A DNA stretch of 64,000 nucleotides. Origin: Caballeronia megalochromosomata. Lineage in GTDB: Bacteria; Pseudomonadota; Gammaproteobacteria; Burkholderiales; Burkholderiaceae. A program made the translations under genes and the position numbers. The number at the start of each line of letters is the position of its first letter. Within the stretch, counting starts at the first letter, position 1. Below the pieces are notes generated by a model. The model was not told where the DNA came from and made no database searches. It was given only the letters and a program-made list of their open reading frames with translations. Location: assembly GCA_001580565.1 (NCBI GenBank), contig LRBF01000279.1, positions 1 through 64,000 on the forward strand, in the 5' to 3' direction. Positions 60,344-64,000 of this stretch are shown here, piece by piece.

Positions 60344-62212
60344 CTATTTCAGAAAGCCCGTGGAAATCCACGGAATGGCGGCGACGAGAATCAGGCCGGC
60401 GATCAGGGCAAGGATGTAGCCGATGATCGGCTTCATGCCTTCATCCGGATGGATGCGGCTCACCGCGCAGGCCGAGTAGTAGCCGACGCCGAACGGCGGC
60501 GCGAACAGGCCCACGCCCATCGAGAGGATCACGACCATCGCGTAGTGCACGTCGTTGATGCCCATCTGGCGCGCGATCGGGAACATCAGCGGCCCGAACA
60601 GCACGATCGCGGGAATGCCTTCCAGCACGCTGCCGAGCACGATGAACACGAGTATCGACGCTGCCATGAACATCACCGTGCCGCCGGGCAGCGCGCCCAT
60701 CGTGCGCGCGAGCTGGCCCGAGAAGCCCGACTGCGTGAGCGCCCACGCCATGCTCGTCGCCGCACCGATGATCAGCAGGATCGCGCCGGAGAGCGCGGCG
60801 GTGTCGATCAGCATCGGCTTTAAGCGCGCCCAATCGAAGCGGCGATAGATCAGCAAGCCCGCGATCACCGCATAGCCGATGCCGATGGTCGATACTTCCG
60901 TCGCCGTGGCGATGCCTTCGACCACGGCCGCGCGAATCACGAAGGGCAGCGCAAGCGCGGGCAGGGCGATCGCGAGCTTGCGCACGATCTCCTTGCGGGT
61001 CGCGCGCTTCACGCCGGAGAGATCGTCGCTCCGATAACGCCACCAGACGACCGTGCACAACGTCACGGCGAGCACGATGCCGGGCAGCATGCCGCCCGTG
61101 AAGAGCGCCGAGATCGACACGCCCGTGACCGAGCCGAGCGTGATGAGCACGAGACTCGGCGGGATGGTTTCGGTCTGCGCGCCCGTGGCCGCGAGCAAGG
61201 CGACGAGATCGCCCGGTTTAGCGCCGCGCGCCTTCATCTCGGGAAACAGCACGGGCGCGACCGCCGCCATGTCGGCCGCTTTCGAGCCGGAGATGCCCGA
61301 CACCAGATACATTGCGCCGACGAGCACATACGACAGGCCGCCGCGCACGTGACCGAGCATGCTGGCGAGGAACGCGATCATCGCGTTGGCCATGCCCGTC
61401 ATCTCGATCAACTGGCCGAGGAACACGAAGAGCGGCACGGACAGCAGTATCAGATGCGACATGCCTTCGTCCATGCGCCCCACGACCACGACGAGCGGCG
61501 TGCTCGTGGTGAGCGCGAGATAGCCGAAGGTCGCGAGGCCGAACGAGAACGCGATGGGCACGCCCGAGAGCACGCACACCGCAACGAGGCCGACGAAGAA
61601 GATCAGCAGGTTGAGATTGCCGAGGCCTTTGAGCAGCGGACTCGCCGCATAGAAGGCGACGGCGATCGCGGCCACCAGCGCGAGCGCGCCGATCGTGAGC
61701 TTCCAGTTCCCCACGCGCACGAGCCGCAGACACGCGACGAGCAGCATCAGGCCCGCGCCGATCGGCAGCGCGGCGGCGCGCCACGAGTTGGAGATATCGA
61801 GCGCTGGCGTCGTGATGAACGATTCGTCCTGCGCGAAGTCCACCGCCGGGCCGATCACCATCAGCAGGAACGCGAGCGGCGCGGCTATCGCGATGACATC
61901 GAGAAATGCGCGCACGCCCGGCGAGGCCATGCCGACCAGCGCCGTCATGCGCATGTGCTCACCGCGCCGCAGCGCCACGACCGCGCCGAGCATCGCGAGC
62001 CACAGGAAGAGCATCGACGCGAGTTCGTCGGACCAGACGAGCGGCGTATGCAGCGCATAGCGGCTGGTCACGCCGGCGAACAGCACCACGATCTCGGCCA
62101 GGACCAGCAGCGCGGCGGGAATCTCCACGAAGTGGCCGAGCCAGGTGTCGAGAAACGCGGCGACGCGGTGTGGCGCCGGATGCGGAAGCGGGACCGTGTG
62201 CATGGCTTTCAT
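60344..62212 (-). CDS. TRAP transporter fused small and large permease (DctQM)
   Basis: A 622-residue membrane protein. Residues ~25-185 are a DctQ-type four-helix small subunit (TSRYALHTPLVWSDELASMLFLWLAMLGA); residues ~195-620 are the DctM-type large permease (GVPIAFSFGLATFGYLAL, VPLFVFLGQLIEMTG, VSGISGSKAADMAAVAPVL, PPSLVLITLGSVTGVS, FAPPFGVGYYSACAV). Fusion of Q and M is a recognised TRAP variant. It overlaps the stop of the DctP gene by 4 bases (ATGA), so the three components are translated together. It uses a sodium or proton gradient to import an organic acid or sugar acid. Confidence 0.9.
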   Translation of the reverse strand: MKAMHTVPLPHPAPHRVAAFLDTWLGHFVEIPAALLVLAEIVVLFAGVTSRYALHTPLVWSDELASMLFLWLAMLGAVVALRRGEHMRMTALVGMASPGVRAFLDVIAIAAPLAFLLMVIGPAVDFAQDESFITTPALDISNSWRAAALPIGAGLMLLVACLRLVRVGNWKLTIGALALVAAIAVAFYAASPLLKGLGNLNLLIFFVGLVAVCVLSGVPIAFSFGLATFGYLALTTSTPLVVVVGRMDEGMSHLILLSVPLFVFLGQLIEMTGMANAMIAFLASMLGHVRGGLSYVLVGAMYLVSGISGSKAADMAAVAPVLFPEMKARGAKPGDLVALLAATGAQTETIPPSLVLITLGSVTGVSISALFTGGMLPGIVLAVTLCTVVWWRYRSDDLSGVKRATRKEIVRKLAIALPALALPFVIRAAVVEGIATATEVSTIGIGYAVIAGLLIYRRFDWARLKPMLIDTAALSGAILLIIGAATSMAWALTQSGFSGQLARTMGALPGGTVMFMAASILVFIVLGSVLEGIPAIVLFGPLMFPIARQMGINDVHYAMVVILSMGVGLFAPPFGVGYYSACAVSRIHPDEGMKPIIGYILALIAGLILVAAIPWISTGFLK

Positions 62213-63249
62213 ACCAGTTTTCCGGTGTACTTTTCGAGCGTGCCCCAGCCTTGCTCGCCGTACTTCGCTTTCCAGTCGCTATAGAAGCTGGTCTTCTTGA
62301 GCGCGCCGCGGAAGGCTTCGCGGTCCACATCTACGATGTTGATGCCTTTGCCCTTCAACTGGTCGCGCAAGGTGCCGTTGAGCTGGGCGATGTCCGCGCG
62401 CTGCAGCATGCCGGCGGCGTCGAACTCGCGCGTGACGATGGCGCGCATGTCGGCCGGCAACGCCTGCCATGCGCGGCGGTTGCCCAGAATCCAGTACGCG
62501 TCCCACACGTGCGAGGTCAGGCTGATGGACTTCTGCACTTCGTACAGCTTGGCCGTTGCGATGATCGGCAGCGGATTCTCCTGGCCTTCCACGACGCCGG
62601 TTTGCAGCGCGGAGTAGAGCTCGTTGAAGTTGATCGGCGCCGGGCCCGCGTCGAGCGACTTGAAGAGCGAGGTGAGCATCGGCGCCTGCGGCACGCGAAT
62701 CTTGAAGCCCTTCAGATCGGCGGGCGTCTTCACGACGCGCGTGGACGAGCTGATCTGGCGAAAGCCGTTGTCCCACGGCTTCGACACGGCGAGAATGCCG
62801 GACTTCTCGACCTGCGAGCGGATATAGCCGCCGAGGTCGCCGTCCATCGCTTTCCAGACGTGGTCGTAATCGGGGAACGCGAAACCCGTGTTGACGATGC
62901 CCGCTGCGGGCGTGAGCGTCGCGAGAATCGACGAGGCGAGATTGAAGAACTCCACGCCGCCGCTGCGCACCTGCGAGAGCAGGTCCGTGTCGGAGCCGAG
63001 CTGGTTCGCCGGGAACAGCTTGATGTCGAGCTTGCCGCCGGTGGCTTCGCGGATCTTGTCGCAGGCCTGCTGCGCGCGGATGTTCACCGGATGCGTCGGG
63101 TCCTGGCCCGTCGCGAGCTTGTACGAGAAGTCCGCCGCCGACGCCCGGCGCGTCGTGAGGCTCCAGAGCGGCGCGGCTGCGGCGAGGGTCGCGCCCGTTT
63201 TCAGAAAAGTGCGCCTGTCGATGCCGCTTTTGATCGAGCGAGTTGTCAT
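62209..63249 (-). CDS. TRAP transporter substrate-binding protein DctP
   Basis: A 346-residue periplasmic TRAP binding protein. The N-terminus has a Tat-like motif (DRRTFLKTGATLAAAAPLWSLTT). The binding fold shows GGKLDIKLFPANQLGSDTDLLSQVRSGGVEF, GFKIRVPQAPML with the carboxylate-binding arginine, and NELYSALQTGVVEGQENPL. GGAGGAG before the ATG at 63249 supports the start. It is followed by the DctQM permease and preceded by an SDR, in the operon with transketolase and hydroxyacid dehydrogenase. The substrate is likely a sugar acid or polyol-derived acid. Confidence 0.9.
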   Translation of the reverse strand: MTTRSIKSGIDRRTFLKTGATLAAAAPLWSLTTRRASAADFSYKLATGQDPTHPVNIRAQQACDKIREATGGKLDIKLFPANQLGSDTDLLSQVRSGGVEFFNLASSILATLTPAAGIVNTGFAFPDYDHVWKAMDGDLGGYIRSQVEKSGILAVSKPWDNGFRQISSSTRVVKTPADLKGFKIRVPQAPMLTSLFKSLDAGPAPINFNELYSALQTGVVEGQENPLPIIATAKLYEVQKSISLTSHVWDAYWILGNRRAWQALPADMRAIVTREFDAAGMLQRADIAQLNGTLRDQLKGKGINIVDVDREAFRGALKKTSFYSDWKAKYGEQGWGTLEKYTGKLV

Positions 63250-63345
63250 GATGTGCTCCTCCAAACCTGGTTATGGCGATCGGTTTTGTTATTCGATGAG
63301 AGCGCGCTCTTTGCGGCGCGCCCCTGCCGCATGATTCATGACGCG

Positions 63346-64000
63346 TCAGTGGATCAGCATGCCTCCGTTCACATCGATCACGGCGCCGGTGATGTACGAA
63401 GAAATCGGCGAGGCGAGAAACAGGAACGCGCCCGCCACGTCGTCCGGTCCGCCGAGACGGTTGAGCGGAATGCCCGCGAGAATCTCGACGCGCTTGTCGT
63501 CGCTGATCTTGCCCGCGTTGATGTCGGTCTGGATCAGACCGGGCGTCACGCAGTTCACGCGGATGCCGTCGTTGCCGAGTTCGCGCGCCATTGCCTTGGC
63601 GAGACCGAGCACGCCCGCTTTGGCCGCCGAATAATGCGGGCCGCCGAGAATGCCGCCGCCGCGCTGCGCCGACACAGACGACATGCAGCCGATCGATCCG
63701 CCGCCCTGACGCTTCATCTGCGGAACGACGGCCTGCGACAGATACAGCACGCCGCGCAGATTCACATCGAGGATGCGGTCCCAGCTTTGCGCGTCGATAT
63801 CGAGCAGCTTCACGGCCTGCGTGATGCCCGCGTTGTTGATGAGCACGTCGATAACGCCAAAATCCGCGATGACTTGCGCCACGGCCGTATCGCATGCGGC
63901 GCGGTCGGTCACGTTGCACGCGTAGCCGCGATGCTCTGGTCCGATTCCGCTGGCGGCTTCGCGCGCGGCGGCTTCGTCGAGATCGAGAATGGCGACTTTC
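63346..64000 (-). CDS. SDR-family oxidoreductase, truncated by the right window edge
   Basis: At least 217 residues of a classical short-chain dehydrogenase. The window holds VAILDLDEAAARE (second beta strand with the cofactor-discriminating Asp), NVTDR, LINNAGI, MSSVSAQRG and catalytic Y-x3-K in HYSAAKAGVLG, through to a C-terminal GAVIDVNGGMLIH. The start and the glycine-rich motif lie beyond 64000. It is upstream of, and on the same strand as, the TRAP binding protein gene (96-bp gap). It probably oxidises a polyol or sugar acid imported by the transporter. Confidence 0.85.
   Translation of the reverse strand, partial: KVAILDLDEAAAREAASGIGPEHRGYACNVTDRAACDTAVAQVIADFGVIDVLINNAGITQAVKLLDIDAQSWDRILDVNLRGVLYLSQAVVPQMKRQGGGSIGCMSSVSAQRGGGILGGPHYSAAKAGVLGLAKAMARELGNDGIRVNCVTPGLIQTDINAGKISDDKRVEILAGIPLNRLGGPDDVAGAFLFLASPISSYITGAVIDVNGGMLIH

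Noticed and set aside
60344..62212. TRAP permease considered as a frameshift fusion of separate dctQ and dctM genes
   Set aside because: The reading frame is continuous with a helical linker, and natural DctQM fusions are known in the TRAP family.
1..64000. Search by eye for CRISPR arrays, tRNA or rRNA genes, insertion sequences and prophage genes
   Set aside because: No regularly spaced direct repeats, no cloverleaf-like or ribosomal segments and no transposase, integrase or phage proteins were found among the open frames.

Overview
The window is high-GC DNA with codon use, DUF4148 proteins, a Gram-negative trimeric porin, hopanoid genes and several polyhydroxyalkanoate genes that together suggest Burkholderia sensu lato (Paraburkholderia/Caballeronia type). 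The density of catabolic operons, each with its own regulator, and the absence of rRNA, tRNA or core housekeeping genes fit a second chromosome or megaplasmid; that replicon assignment is inference. The first ~20 bases look like leftover Tn5/Nextera adapter, so position 1 is probably a contig end.

Layout. 1-201: start of an ATP-grasp acyl-CoA ligase-like gene running off the left edge. 646-8116: a catabolic regulon around a TetR regulator. A DUF993 aldolase-like enzyme, a TIM-barrel isomerase and an SDR lie on the minus strand; a CoA-transferase, a crotonase and an MFS importer lie on the plus strand. The two arms carry near-identical 18-bp palindromes. 8138-9001: SYLF protein and a small membrane protein. 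9128-14144 (minus): Rieske ferredoxin, an orphan 68-aa protein, MFS, BKACE, a TauD-type dioxygenase and a quinone oxidoreductase-like MDR, plausibly one beta-keto-acid-forming and -cleaving pathway. 14190-15107: a universal-stress/hemerythrin-like fusion. 15468-17041: porin and BON protein. 17091-21799: a medium-chain-length PHA cluster (AlkK-like ligase, PhaJ/MaoC, class II PhaC, class II PhaZ) facing a FadE-like acyl-CoA dehydrogenase.

23906-30183: small regulators and enzymes (ArsR/SRPBCC pair, glycine-zipper protein, HAD, PHB-depolymerase-like esterase with an RHH regulator and a perfect palindromic operator, GlxA-type regulator, beta-carbonic anhydrase). 30180-34930: a sugar/cyclitol locus with an IolG-like dehydrogenase, a Hyi-like isomerase and an orphan periplasmic binding protein, diverging from an unusual regulator that fuses a winged helix to a solute-binding-protein fold. 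35544-38091: a hybrid histidine kinase and a NarL-type response regulator whose 3' ends overlap tail to tail. 38209-42420: OmpA-like and thioredoxin-like envelope proteins divergent from an exported CHAT protease. 42452-45039: a CPC-type Zn/Cd/Pb ATPase under a MerR-type promoter, followed by a His-rich double zinc ribbon protein. 45113-48836: DUF4148, lipoprotein, NUDIX, DUF3253 and DUF2252 genes. 48781-51042: hopanoid genes hpnL-hpnI.

51308-64000: two adjacent sugar-carbon loci. One has a split transketolase, a beta-hydroxyacid dehydrogenase and an MHS-type importer, divergent from a LysR gene. The other has a full-length transketolase, a D-2-hydroxyacid dehydrogenase, a DctP/DctQM TRAP transporter and an SDR cut by the right edge. 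A 2OG-Fe(II) oxygenase gene sits between them.

The best candidates for undescribed biology are the winged-helix/SBP regulator locus, the exported CHAT/OmpA/thioredoxin-like neighbourhood, the TetR-paired DUF993 regulon and the BKACE/TauD/Rieske operon.
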